DNA of 64,000 nucleotides from Bacteriovorax sp. PP10 (GCF_035013165.1 NZ_JAYGJQ010000001.1:124001-188000); one strand, 5' to 3'. Counted from the stretch's first letter, positions 26,517 through 35,654 are shown. Numbers and translations are program-made. The notes: generated by a model from the sequence alone, not told the origin.

Positions 26517-28197
26517 TGCAACCAACTCAGGCCAACCTACGATCGCCCTGCTTCAACTGACTCGTCTTGGAGACTTAATCCAGACAGTTCAAGCTGTGCA
26601 GAACTTTAAAAATGCTCACCCAAACTACCGCATGGTTTTGATTGCCAGGTCACAGTTCGCAAAACCTTTGAGTTTTGCACTAAATAAACATTTCGATGCT
26701 GTTTACACACTTGATACTCAATCTATTTTTCAAGATCACGAAACAGCGGGATTATCTAAATCTATCAATGGAATCAACTCATTTTTAAACGAAATTAAAA
26801 CTGAAAAGATCGATGCTTTAATCAATCTTTCTTTTTCTAAATCATCATCATATTTAACTTCATTAATTCCAGCTGTGCATAAGATTGGATCTTTCCACGA
26901 CTTTAATAATAAAGTTCAAATGAACGATAAGTGGTCTCAAATTTTATACTCAACAGTTATGCGTGGGGCCCTTAATCCATTCTCACTGGTTGATCTATTT
27001 AAGAACATTATCGGGATTAAACATACTGAACCAACTCACGCAACTCCAGCGAACTTAAGCGCACGTCAAAACCTAATTGTTGTTCATCCATTTGCTTCTA
27101 GTGATAGAAAAGCATGGAAAGCTGAAAAATGGGTTGAAGTTATTTACAAAACTCTAAAAGACAACGACAAGTGCACAATCACTATCGTTGGTGCAAAAAA
27201 TGAGATGTTAAAATCTCATGTGATCACTGAAAATCCTTTATTGAAGCAGTATTCTGCCAGACTATTAAACGTCACTGGGAAAACTTCAATTGAAGAGCTT
27301 TCAAAAGTTATTTCTCAAGCTAAACTTTTTGTTGGACACGATTCAATGGTTGGTCACCTGGCCGCTTTAAACAGCACGCCAACACTGACAATTTCATTGG
27401 GGAACGTAAGACCTCACGAAACGACTCCTTACCAAATGAACGCTTATAATCTTGCTCCAAGAACAAAATGTTTTCCATGTTTCCCATCGGACTCATGTGC
27501 TTACACTCAATGTCACCACGATATTCCATACCAACTGGTAAGCAATATCATTAAGCAATTAATGACTGGAACACCAATTGATGCTGACTGGATTAAAAAC
27601 GCAAACTCAAGTTTCCACTTAAGTTCAGTTAACTTCTATCGCTCTCGCTTCCACAATGGTCAGATGACTCTTGATAGCTTAATAGGCGATCAACAAGACG
27701 TGGCCGACATCTTCAGAACTCTTTACAGAGTGACGTGGTCATTTGTTATGAACAACGTTGAAGAAAACTTCCCATTTCCTAAATTAACTCCATCATCTCA
27801 CCGCGATCTTCTGGATGCGATGACAGGACTTCAGCATTTATTTGAACTTTCAGAGTTTGGACAAAAATATTCACGCTATATTCTTGAAGAGATTTCTTCA
27901 TCAACTCCTAGTATTTCTAAAATTAAAGAATACTCAAAAAAGATTGATGAGATTGACCACCTTCAAGCGATGGTGCAAAAAACATCTCCATACCTGGCAC
28001 CAATTATTGACTATTTCACTGTGAGAAAAGGAAATCTTTTCGGAGAAAATATCGTAAAGCTGACTGAAAGCTCTTACTACTGTTTCGAGGAAAACGCTCA
28101 GCTAACAAGTGTGATGTATGAATTAATTCAAAACACTATTGCTGAATACAAAATCACAGGAAGCAAGATTAACTCTCGTTCTGATTTAAACAAGTAG
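26503..28197 (+). CDS. GT9-like glycosyltransferase with helical C-terminal extension (2)
   Basis: A 564-aa GT9/heptosyltransferase-type protein: ALLQLTRLGDLIQTVQAVQN at the start, HPFASSDRKAWKAEKWVEV in the second lobe, and FVGHDSMVGHLAALNSTPTL followed by a cysteine-rich CFPCFPSDSC...CHHDI loop, as in heptosyltransferases. The final 180 residues form a helical extension related to that of the first GT9 protein. ATG 26503 was chosen because of the AGGAGG 7 bp upstream. Probably co-transcribed with the 143-aa gene 7 bp downstream. Confidence 0.82.
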   Translation: MKANSATNSGQPTIALLQLTRLGDLIQTVQAVQNFKNAHPNYRMVLIARSQFAKPLSFALNKHFDAVYTLDTQSIFQDHETAGLSKSINGINSFLNEIKTEKIDALINLSFSKSSSYLTSLIPAVHKIGSFHDFNNKVQMNDKWSQILYSTVMRGALNPFSLVDLFKNIIGIKHTEPTHATPANLSARQNLIVVHPFASSDRKAWKAEKWVEVIYKTLKDNDKCTITIVGAKNEMLKSHVITENPLLKQYSARLLNVTGKTSIEELSKVISQAKLFVGHDSMVGHLAALNSTPTLTISLGNVRPHETTPYQMNAYNLAPRTKCFPCFPSDSCAYTQCHHDIPYQLVSNIIKQLMTGTPIDADWIKNANSSFHLSSVNFYRSRFHNGQMTLDSLIGDQQDVADIFRTLYRVTWSFVMNNVEENFPFPKLTPSSHRDLLDAMTGLQHLFELSEFGQKYSRYILEEISSSTPSISKIKEYSKKIDEIDHLQAMVQKTSPYLAPIIDYFTVRKGNLFGENIVKLTESSYYCFEENAQLTSVMYELIQNTIAEYKITGSKINSRSDLNK

Positions 28198-28204
28198 GAT
28201 AATA

Positions 28205-28636
28205 ATGACATCATTAAATAAAGATTCTAAAAATAACTCTTCTCTAAACCTTGCTTTCGAATCAATTGAATCATGTTTTGGTTACGTTGATTATATTACA
28301 GCACAGATCCATAAGTTGATTGAGAACTACAATCAAGGAAACATGGATCTAGCTAACCAGAATTTTGTAGAAGTAATTGAGCTTATGGATTTATACATCC
28401 AGCTGGTATCCCGCGTTTACCGCGTGCTAAGAGTTGAGATTCCAACTATGCATAAAGATGAAAGCATCCAGAAGCTAGAAATTCACTTGCTATCAGTCAT
28501 GAAGGCCCTTCTTCAGGCCAAAGAAAAAAATGACACAATCATGCTTTGTGACTTGCTAGAGTATGAGCTCGCCGATAACCTTACACAGTGGAAGATCAAG
28601 GTTTTACCAGAATTAAAGAAATTAAAAAATTATTAA
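28205..28636 (+). CDS. Helical protein of unknown function (143 aa)
   Basis: A 143-aa cytoplasmic protein, almost wholly helical and acidic-to-neutral, with no signal peptide. Size and predicted helices resemble export chaperones, and it ends the glycosylation part of the flagellar run. Its last 49 bp overlap the reading frame of the histidine kinase. No family is recognised, so the chaperone idea is only a possibility. Confidence 0.65.
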   Translation: MTSLNKDSKNNSSLNLAFESIESCFGYVDYITAQIHKLIENYNQGNMDLANQNFVEVIELMDLYIQLVSRVYRVLRVEIPTMHKDESIQKLEIHLLSVMKALLQAKEKNDTIMLCDLLEYELADNLTQWKIKVLPELKKLKNY

Positions 28637-30123
28637 GTTCGAATTCGTTCGAGCTTAATAATTTTGAATATAAGGCCAAGCCAATTAAGGCCTTCAAAAG
28701 CATTTTTGAAAAGAAAGTCCTCATCTCATTTAAAATCAACAAACAGACAGAGCTGGAACAAAAGTATCTTCATAAAGAAGAACTGCGATCGCTCTTGTCT
28801 TCTATTTCAGAAATTAAAGAGCTCCCTGCGGCCATTTTAAAACTGCCGGCACTAAGCTCATTTGAAACCTGCCATGTGTTGGTTCATGAGAAGGGAAAAC
28901 CTGTGGGGCAGAACTATCTGGCCGTTCATGGCGAAAATGAAGAAACTAAACTCATTGCTGTTCAGAATTTCAATTCGCTGTTTAATCTGGTTAAAAAAAG
29001 TAAAAATAAAATCTTCAGTCAGTCACTGACGCTAAAAGATGATTTATCGGTAGTAGGGAATTTCCTCGCAAAAGAAATTGACCTGAAAAACTATTCGGTA
29101 ATCTATCTTATGTCCCGCAATTCTTTTTTACCTCCAAGCTCCGAAGAACAAGACGAATTTCAGGCGCTGTCAGCTTTTTTACATCCTCTGTTACTTAAGA
29201 TTTTGGATAAAGAAAAAAATGATCTAAAAAAAGAAGTTCTAAGACAGTCATTGGAAAATTTTCCCGAAAAAATTTCCATTAAAAAAAACAATCAAATTGT
29301 TTTCACTAATAAAACGGATGTCACTTCTGATGAAAACTCCAACTTGATGATTTTCCCATTAGAAGCTGAAGACAATAGCACGACTATGGAGCTTTCAAAT
29401 TTCAGTAAAGATAAAATCTCAACTGAACTTTATCACTCTCAACGTGTTTCTCTTTTAGGTGAACTTCTAAATACCCTTCAGCATGAACTATCTAATCCTC
29501 TTTTTGGATTGACCTTAACCAGTTCAATTTTAGAAGATGAGACAACAAACGAAGAGACAGCAAGTATCCTGAATGAAATTTCTCAAAACGCTAACCGCTC
29601 TCAGACTATTATTAAAAACTTCTCGAATCTTTATAACGACCAACAAGAATTTAAGAAAATTAATCTCTACCGCTTTATTGACGAGGTCATGACCCTGACA
29701 AAAAGCGAGACCAAAGAGATTGCTAAATCAATTCAATCTATTGGTTTTGACCCCAATGATCCGGCAGATGACTTAGAAATTACCACCAATCCGACTTGCT
29801 TAACGCAAATCATCTTTAATTTGGTCATTAATGCGGCCCAGGCGATTAAAGAGCATGGGACTGACTTTAGAAAAAATAGCATCGTAGTTAGGCTCACAAA
29901 AATGGAGTCCTCAGTTGAGATTTCGGTCATCGACGACGGGCCAGGCGTTAAATTAGAAGACGTTCCCATCATTTTCCAGCCTTTTTTCACGACCAAAGAT
30001 TCCGGAACAGGCCTTGGGCTTTCCATCTGTCAAAACCTTGCCCATCAACTTGGCAGCAAAATCGATTTTAAAAACAATTCCCCTTTATTAGGTGCAACTT
30101 TCTCGATAAACTTACCTGTCTAG
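28588..30123 (+). CDS. Histidine kinase with GAF-like N-terminal region
   Basis: A 511-aa cytoplasmic kinase (no membrane segment). The N-terminal 250 residues look like a GAF-type sensor, then come the H box LQHELSNPL (His299), an N box NLVINAAQAI and the G boxes DDGPGV and GTGLGLSIC. It phosphorylates the response regulator 12 bp downstream. The start is weak: GTG at 28588 without a clear ribosome site, overlapping the previous gene by 49 bp; there is no in-frame ATG in the N-terminal part, so a rare start further in is possible. The signal sensed is unknown. Confidence 0.85.
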   Translation: MEDQGFTRIKEIKKLLSSNSFELNNFEYKAKPIKAFKSIFEKKVLISFKINKQTELEQKYLHKEELRSLLSSISEIKELPAAILKLPALSSFETCHVLVHEKGKPVGQNYLAVHGENEETKLIAVQNFNSLFNLVKKSKNKIFSQSLTLKDDLSVVGNFLAKEIDLKNYSVIYLMSRNSFLPPSSEEQDEFQALSAFLHPLLLKILDKEKNDLKKEVLRQSLENFPEKISIKKNNQIVFTNKTDVTSDENSNLMIFPLEAEDNSTTMELSNFSKDKISTELYHSQRVSLLGELLNTLQHELSNPLFGLTLTSSILEDETTNEETASILNEISQNANRSQTIIKNFSNLYNDQQEFKKINLYRFIDEVMTLTKSETKEIAKSIQSIGFDPNDPADDLEITTNPTCLTQIIFNLVINAAQAIKEHGTDFRKNSIVVRLTKMESSVEISVIDDGPGVKLEDVPIIFQPFFTTKDSGTGLGLSICQNLAHQLGSKIDFKNNSPLLGATFSINLPV

Positions 30124-30135
30124 TCACAGGAGTTT

Positions 30136-30522
30136 ATGTTGAAGAGAATTTTACTCATCGAAGATGAACCGCTTATTCAAAAGTCGCTTAAGAAGCTTTT
30201 GGAAAAGCGCGGGGTCAGCGTTACTGTTGAAAGTCGCGGTCGCGAAGCGATTGGCCTCATCCTCAATCAAGAGTTTGATCGTATTATTTGCGATCTTATG
30301 CTTCAGGATATTTCCGGATTTGACGTTATCGAAGAGGCCAAAGGTCGCTTTACGATGGCCGAAATCAGCAAACTATTTATTATCATCACTGCTTACAGCT
30401 CACCTCATGTTATCGAAAAGGCCACTCAGTATGGGTGCCTGCTTTTATCTAAGCCATTCGAAAACATCGACGAAGCTCTAAACATCTTTTTATCTTCAGG
30501 AGGCACGAGTGGCCCAGCTTAA
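30136..30522 (+). CDS. Single-domain response regulator
   Basis: A 128-aa receiver domain with no output domain. It has the acidic pocket (EDE near residue 10), the phosphorylated Asp53 in ICDLML, the Thr in ITAY and Lys in LSKPF. It follows the histidine kinase gene and overlaps nadK by 14 bp. Single-domain receivers act by protein contact, for example on the flagellar motor or in a phosphorelay. The partner is not visible. Confidence 0.92.
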   Translation: MLKRILLIEDEPLIQKSLKKLLEKRGVSVTVESRGREAIGLILNQEFDRIICDLMLQDISGFDVIEEAKGRFTMAEISKLFIIITAYSSPHVIEKATQYGCLLLSKPFENIDEALNIFLSSGGTSGPA

Positions 30523-31411
30523 GAATATTACGATTGTCCTAAAGCCAAAAGTCACTGCCGAGTTCGAAAGTATTTTACCCAACCTTGCTTCATGGCTACA
30601 CAGAAGAAAAAAAACTGTAATTTTTCTCTCAAAAGAAAAAGAGCGTTTAACTAAAATTTTTAAAGGCAATTTAAACAACCTAAGCTTCGTTGAAGAAAAA
30701 GATCTTCATAACGACACAGACCTGATCATCACGATGGGTGGTGATGGAACGCTGATTGGTGTCAGTAGAAATGTAAAAAAGAATTCTCCGCCAATCTTTG
30801 GTGTGAATATGGGCAACCTGGGTTTCATTACTGAATTTTCTAAAGTCGAGTTTTTCGATCAGCTTGAAAATACCATTAAGGGTACTTATAAGCTGACTTC
30901 GCTTCCTCTTTACCAAGTTGAAGTGACGAAGAAAAACAAAGTATCTTTTAAGGGAACATTTTTGAACGACCTGGTTATCAACAATAATCAAATCTCACGC
31001 ATGTTAACTCTTTCTGTTGAATCAGAAGGAGAGCATATTTATAACCTTTCTGGAGATGGTTTAATTATCAGCTCACCGATTGGTTCAACAGCTTACTCTC
31101 TAGCTGCTGGCGGGCCGATTATCAGTCCTAGTGTTAATGCCATTACGCTGACTCCAATTTGCGCTCACAGTTTAACTCATAGACCCCTGGTAATTCCTGA
31201 CAACACTAGTGTATCAATCAAGGCAGCTAAACCTGACGAGATGATTAAACTAACTCTGGATGGGCAGGAAGCGGTCGTCGTTACATCTCAGGACACAATT
31301 AAAATTTCAAAAAGAAAAACTCTTCATGTTAAATTAATTAAAAACCCTGAAAGAACATATTTTAGAACACTCAAAGAAAAATTCACACACGGGATGAGGG
31401 ATACAAAATGA
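30509..31411 (+). CDS. nadK: NAD kinase
   Basis: A 300-aa ATP-NAD kinase: IITMGGDGTLIG (GGDGT motif, about residues 75-79), VNMGNLGFITEF, and the NE/D-rich SSPIGSTAYSLAAGGPII region. It makes NADP from NAD. The start is GTG 30509 behind GGAGG, within the end of the response regulator gene, and its end overlaps recN by 4 bp, so the three are on one transcript. Confidence 0.95.
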   Translation: MAQLKNITIVLKPKVTAEFESILPNLASWLHRRKKTVIFLSKEKERLTKIFKGNLNNLSFVEEKDLHNDTDLIITMGGDGTLIGVSRNVKKNSPPIFGVNMGNLGFITEFSKVEFFDQLENTIKGTYKLTSLPLYQVEVTKKNKVSFKGTFLNDLVINNNQISRMLTLSVESEGEHIYNLSGDGLIISSPIGSTAYSLAAGGPIISPSVNAITLTPICAHSLTHRPLVIPDNTSVSIKAAKPDEMIKLTLDGQEAVVVTSQDTIKISKRKTLHVKLIKNPERTYFRTLKEKFTHGMRDTK

Positions 31412-33042
31412 AAACAAATGAAACACTTTATTTGAAATCATTGAACTTGCAGAATTTCGCCACTTTTGAAAACCAAATTATTCAATTCGACATTAAGTTC
31501 AATACTATTGTCGGTGAAACTGGTTCGGGGAAAAGTTTAATTTTAGATGCTCTTCAAATCATCTTTGGTGGACGCGCGGATAAGAAACTTATTAGAAAAA
31601 ATGCTGAGTTCGCAACGATTGAAGCCGTTTTCTCTTCGAACGATCCCGTTATCAAGAAATACTTCCACGATATCGGACATCCTTTTGATGGAGACGAAAT
31701 TGTTGTTAAGAGAAACATCTTCACAAATGAAAGTTCAAAGTCATATTTAAACTTCCAGTCATGTTCTGCTTCGCTTCTAGCTGCTTTTGCTAAACGCTTC
31801 GTGGATCTTGTTGGCCAGTTTGAAAACCAAAAGCTTTTAAGTGAAGACTATCAATTAGTTCTTCTGGATTCATACGCTGGCTTAAGTCAGGACATTCATG
31901 ACTACCAGGCGCTTTATACGCAACTAAGTAACTTCAAAAAAGATTTCAGCGATCTGATGAATGAAAAAAGTCTTCGAGCTCAAAGAGAAGACTATATCCG
32001 CTTCCAACTTGAAGAACTTGAAAAGTTAACTCCAAGTATTGATGACGAAGCTGAGTTATCTAAAAAGAAAGACCTGATCTTAAACGTTGAAAAAAGACAA
32101 CAAACACTAGGCGCTCTTGCTAGTGCGATCTCTGATGATGAAACCAACCTTCTTGACCTGTTAAAAGCTTGCTTAAACAAAGCAGAGAAAAGTGGTGGAA
32201 TCGTTTCAGAAGAAATCACAGCAAAGTTATATGAAGTTAAAGCTCTTCTAGAAGACGTTTCATACGATTTATCTAAGGACTTAAACGCAACTCCTGAAGA
32301 TGAAAATATCGAAGAGATCATTGACCGTTTAGATACTTACCAAAGACTAAAAAGAAAATTTGGTGGATCTACTGAAGAGATGATCAGAATGTTTGCTGAG
32401 TTTAGAGCTGAGCTTGATTCATTCTTCCAGGTTGACGACAAGATCGCTCTTATCTCAAAAAAAATCAGCGACCTTGAAAACCGCTGCCAGTCTTTTGCTG
32501 AAGAACTTCACAACATTCGTATCGCAAGAGCTGAATCATTGTCTAAGGAGTTAACTGTAAAGGTTCGCGACCTGAAGATGAATGGTGCGACTTTAAAAAT
32601 TAATGTAACGAAGAATGATCATCTAGGAAGCAAAGGTTTTTCTAAGATCGACTTCATTGCTGAAACAAACCCAGGTGAAGGATTCTTTAAAGTTAAAGAT
32701 ATCGCTTCTGGTGGAGAGCTTTCAAGAATTCTTCTATCTGTAAGACAAATCCTATCGAGCAACGACACAATTTCAGTGTTCTTATTTGATGAGATCGATA
32801 CAGGAATTGGAGGCGAGACTGCGCTATCTATTGGTAAGTCACTTCAATCCGTTGCTGAATACTCTCAAGTTTTAGCGATTACTCACCTTCCGCAAATTGC
32901 TAGTTTCGCTACTCAGATCATTAACGTTTCAAAAACTACGAAAGTTATCGATGATCAACCTAGAACTGTTTCAATTATTGAGCAGGCGATGGGTGCACAA
33001 AGAGAAAGCTTTATTAAGGCAATGAATCCAGAAATTCAATAG
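31408..33042 (+). CDS. recN: DNA repair protein RecN
   Basis: A 544-aa SMC-like ATPase. Walker A GETGSGKS (about residues 36-43) near the N-terminus, coiled-coil arms, then the signature SGGELSRILLSVRQ and Walker B FLFDEIDTGIGGETA, with the ITHLPQIA switch. It acts at double-strand breaks. Its TAG is the first part of a nested terminator shared with convergent lpxH. Confidence 0.95.
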   Translation: MKTNETLYLKSLNLQNFATFENQIIQFDIKFNTIVGETGSGKSLILDALQIIFGGRADKKLIRKNAEFATIEAVFSSNDPVIKKYFHDIGHPFDGDEIVVKRNIFTNESSKSYLNFQSCSASLLAAFAKRFVDLVGQFENQKLLSEDYQLVLLDSYAGLSQDIHDYQALYTQLSNFKKDFSDLMNEKSLRAQREDYIRFQLEELEKLTPSIDDEAELSKKKDLILNVEKRQQTLGALASAISDDETNLLDLLKACLNKAEKSGGIVSEEITAKLYEVKALLEDVSYDLSKDLNATPEDENIEEIIDRLDTYQRLKRKFGGSTEEMIRMFAEFRAELDSFFQVDDKIALISKKISDLENRCQSFAEELHNIRIARAESLSKELTVKVRDLKMNGATLKINVTKNDHLGSKGFSKIDFIAETNPGEGFFKVKDIASGGELSRILLSVRQILSSNDTISVFLFDEIDTGIGGETALSIGKSLQSVAEYSQVLAITHLPQIASFATQIINVSKTTKVIDDQPRTVSIIEQAMGAQRESFIKAMNPEIQ

Positions 33043-33095
33043 TCTAGCGAAAAAATGCGAAGCATTTTTACTTGTTAATTAAGAGTTCGCTAGAC
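33042..33095. terminator. Nested-hairpin bidirectional terminator (copy 1)
   Basis: The outer stem GTCTAGCGAA (33042-33051) pairs with TTCGCTAGAC (33086-33095). Inside is AAAAATGC-GAA-GCATTTTT (33051-33069), then ACTTGTTAATTAAGAG, a second small hairpin. The outer arms carry both stop codons of the convergent genes recN and lpxH. A second copy of the core lies at 48121-48184. Confidence 0.75.
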
Positions 33096-33848
33096 CGGTT
33101 TAAAACTTACGTCTCCATTTTCGATGGAGATGTAGGTTTTTGTATGCTGGGCATATCCATTATTTACATACTCAAAACCAGACGCTGAAGTGTAGTGATC
33201 TTTTACGTGACTATGGCCTAGAACGATCATTTGGCAGGGGTGTTTTTTGAAGAAGACTTCTGCTGATAATCTAAAGTTGTCTTTAATGGGTGTTAAATCT
33301 GCTTCAGTAGAATAACGTTTGTTATTTCTTTTACGAGACTTCTCGGCCGAATACTCTCCTATCCCTTTAATTAAAAAATGTGGCATTAAATAATTTGCAT
33401 AGTAGCGCAGGGGAGGAGATGTCACGACAGCTTTGAAAAGTTTGTAACTTGGATTATTTAATTCGATATCATCGCCGTGAGCGAGATAAATTTTCTTTCC
33501 GCCATCAAAGAATTCAAAATGAGTGGCCATCGAAAATAGCGATGCATCTAATTCAGAGTTAACTAAAAAGAATTTCCTATAAAGTTCCCTGATATGAAAG
33601 TCATGGTTGCCTTCCACGTAGCAGATATGTTTCCCACTTTTAATGAGTTTTTTTATTTCATCAAAATAGGCCTGGAATCTTACGAAGTATTGTGTGTGAG
33701 GGCCGATCATTAAATCGAATATATCGCCAAGAAGAAAGATAACATCACTCGACTGTACGTCAGGATTTCTTAAAAATGCTAAGAGCAAGTTTTCGGCGTT
33801 ATCACCGGCGATTTTTACATGGACGTCTGAGATGGCTGCAAATTTCAT
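33090..33848 (-). CDS. lpxH: LpxH-like UDP-2,3-diacylglucosamine phosphoesterase
   Basis: A 252-aa calcineurin-type metallophosphoesterase with the five metal motifs: SDVH, GDIFD, GNHD, a central AHGD and GHSH. The arrangement GNHDFHIRELYR matches LpxH/YbbF-type enzymes, which cleave UDP-diacylglucosamine in lipid A synthesis at the inner face of the inner membrane. The middle part (YYANYLMP region) is divergent, so it could be LpxH-like with another substrate. Its stop lies in the nested terminator. Confidence 0.75.
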   Translation of the reverse strand: MKFAAISDVHVKIAGDNAENLLLAFLRNPDVQSSDVIFLLGDIFDLMIGPHTQYFVRFQAYFDEIKKLIKSGKHICYVEGNHDFHIRELYRKFFLVNSELDASLFSMATHFEFFDGGKKIYLAHGDDIELNNPSYKLFKAVVTSPPLRYYANYLMPHFLIKGIGEYSAEKSRKRNNKRYSTEADLTPIKDNFRLSAEVFFKKHPCQMIVLGHSHVKDHYTSASGFEYVNNGYAQHTKTYISIENGDVSFKPV

Positions 33849-33939
33849 ACGATATTATTGATCGTTTTCAAGCTTATGTAAATTGCATATTGCCCGAACT
33901 CAAATACACCGTTTTTATTTTTTTGTTTTCAAAAGAAGT

Positions 33940-33964
33940 AATAAATCTCCACTGGAGATTTATT
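33940..33964 (-). terminator. Hairpin after the PilZ gene
   Basis: AATAAATCTCC-ACT-GGAGATTTATT, an 11-bp perfect stem just after the stop of the minus-strand PilZ gene. The downstream sequence is only moderately T-rich, so termination strength is uncertain. Confidence 0.5.
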
Positions 33965-33968
33965 TCGG

Positions 33969-34676
33969 TCAATTAGCCTTTTTCATCGTTTGTTGAACTA
34001 GGATTTGATGAGTGACAAATTCTACCAGGTATTCGCGGTCTTCTGCAGAGATATTCATGAATCTAAAAGCAATTTTATATCCACCGTATGGAAGACTGTC
34101 TAATTTGTAGCGGTCAATTGTGATAGCATCAACACACTCAGCTTTAACTTTTATTTTGCGGCCAAGAATATCAAGCACGACCATTGGAAAGTCTTTTCCT
34201 TTAGCGATCACAACTTTATCTGACTTGGGAAGAATGATGGCGAATCCACCAAGGCTTAAATCAAAAACTGATTTTTTAAAAAGGTTTCTATTAAGTTCAA
34301 AACTCGCATAACAAGTTTTTAACGGAACAACTCTTTCATGTTTTCTGCGCTCATAGAAAGAGTAATCAGTTGGAAGATGAATTCTGATTTTTTTATCTAC
34401 AGTGATGGTTTTTAGTCCAGCAGTAAAAGAAACAGAAAGCTCCGGAACGTAGATATTGAGTATGCGATTTCCTGAAATAACTTTTGAAAGAGCAGCATCA
34501 TCTTCGTTTTTAGCAACGAGTTCGATTTCTCCGTAGTCTTTTCTAAATGCGACGATTTTAAACTCGCACTTTTCAACTACTCCACCCAGCGATTGCCACG
34601 CAAAAAATGAAATCTTATCCTGAACTGCTTCAACAAGCATCCTTTCAAATTCTCTTCCTCTTTTTTGCTCTTTCAT
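33969..34676 (-). CDS. PilZ-domain protein
   Basis: A 235-aa cytoplasmic protein. The C-terminal half (about residues 105-230) is a PilZ domain with the cyclic-di-GMP residues RRKHER (RxxxR) and DLSLGGFAI (DxSxxG). The N-terminal half resembles a YcgR-N type domain but without strong motifs. Such proteins tune flagellar or surface functions in response to cyclic di-GMP. It sits right after the flagellin gene on the same strand, separated by terminators, which supports a motility role; this is inference. Confidence 0.85.
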   Translation of the reverse strand: MKEQKRGREFERMLVEAVQDKISFFAWQSLGGVVEKCEFKIVAFRKDYGEIELVAKNEDDAALSKVISGNRILNIYVPELSVSFTAGLKTITVDKKIRIHLPTDYSFYERRKHERVVPLKTCYASFELNRNLFKKSVFDLSLGGFAIILPKSDKVVIAKGKDFPMVVLDILGRKIKVKAECVDAITIDRYKLDSLPYGGYKIAFRFMNISAEDREYLVEFVTHQILVQQTMKKAN

Positions 34677-34719
34677 AGTTTTTCCAAGGCTCTTTTCAGT
34701 TTTGTTTTACCCTTATAAA

Positions 34720-34743
34720 ACCTCTCCGTTTTACGGGAGAGGT
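34720..34743 (-). terminator. Leader hairpin/terminator upstream of the PilZ gene
   Basis: ACCTCTCC pairs with GGAGAGGT, followed on the minus strand by TTTTAT, 44 bp before the PilZ start. It is either a second terminator behind the flagellin or an attenuator in the PilZ leader. Confidence 0.5.
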
Positions 34744-34773
34744 GGGGATAAAACAGTAGGTACTTTTTTCTTT

Positions 34774-34802
34774 AAAAAACCCGGAAGACTTTCATCTTCC
34801 GG
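34774..34802 (-). terminator. Intrinsic terminator of flagellin 1
   Basis: On the minus strand CCGGAAGA-TGAAAG-TCTTCCGG is followed by GTTTTTT, 19 bp past the flagellin stop. A textbook Rho-independent terminator. Confidence 0.88.
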
Positions 34803-34820
34803 TTATTAACTTTTTAATAA

Positions 34821-35654
34821 TTATCCAATCAATCTTAGTGCAGAGTTTGGAATCTGGTTAGCTTGAGCTAAAGTCGATACCGCTGCATTCTTAACTACCG
34901 AGTTAGAAGCAAGGGCCGCAGAAGCATCAGCAACGTCCACATCCTGAATAACTGATCTAGCACTATCTTGGTTGATCGTTTGAACTTCAAGGTTCTTGAT
35001 CGTCGATTGTAGTCTTGACTGAATCGATCCCAAGTCTGCTCGTTGTCCTGATACTTTTTCAATCGCTTTATCGATGCTTCCGATAGAAGTTAAAGCATCA
35101 TCTTTATTTGCTATAGCTGTACTTGCGATCCCAATTGAGTCTGCTGAAGAGTTTGTCTCATTTGAGTCGAAAGAAATCTTATTTTGTTCACCGGCAAATG
35201 CTCCAACCTGGAAGTCCATTTTACCTTTACCTTTACCGTTTAGAAGTTGTGTTCCGTTGAATGTCGTTGATTCAGAAATACGATCCACTTCTTTACTTAA
35301 CTGTTGATATTCTTTATCCAGGAATCCTCTTTCTGTATCACCAACTGTGTCTGAAGCAGCTTGGATTGTTAATTCACGAAGACGGATCAGGATGTTTGAT
35401 GTTTCGTTTAATCCACCCTCTGCAGTTTGAACTAAAGACACACCGTCGTTTGCGTTTCTTGAAGCCTGTCTTAAACCTTTCGTTTGTGCTTCTAAGTTTG
35501 TAGCGATTGCGAGACCAGCAGCATCGTCAGATGCTTTTGTAATTCTCTTACCAGAAGAAAGTTTTTCTAACTGAGAGTTCCCAGCGTTTGAAACTTCTTT
35601 CAAGTTCTTTTGTACTGTTTGTGAAGCGATGTTTGTTGCAATTCTTAAACCCAT
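34821..35654 (-). CDS. Flagellin (copy 1 of a tandem pair)
   Basis: A 277-aa flagellin with conserved D0/D1 ends: GLRIATNIASQTVQKNL and LSSGKRITKASDDAAGLAIA at the N-terminus, and SARSVIQDVDVADASA with STLAQANQIPNSALRLIG at the C-terminus. The surface-exposed D2/D3 part is almost absent, so the filament should be thin-walled. It is close to identical with the next flagellin (36076), differing mainly in residues 150-200. A sigma-28-like promoter and a ribosome site lie upstream. Confidence 0.96.
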   Translation of the reverse strand: MGLRIATNIASQTVQKNLKEVSNAGNSQLEKLSSGKRITKASDDAAGLAIATNLEAQTKGLRQASRNANDGVSLVQTAEGGLNETSNILIRLRELTIQAASDTVGDTERGFLDKEYQQLSKEVDRISESTTFNGTQLLNGKGKGKMDFQVGAFAGEQNKISFDSNETNSSADSIGIASTAIANKDDALTSIGSIDKAIEKVSGQRADLGSIQSRLQSTIKNLEVQTINQDSARSVIQDVDVADASAALASNSVVKNAAVSTLAQANQIPNSALRLIG

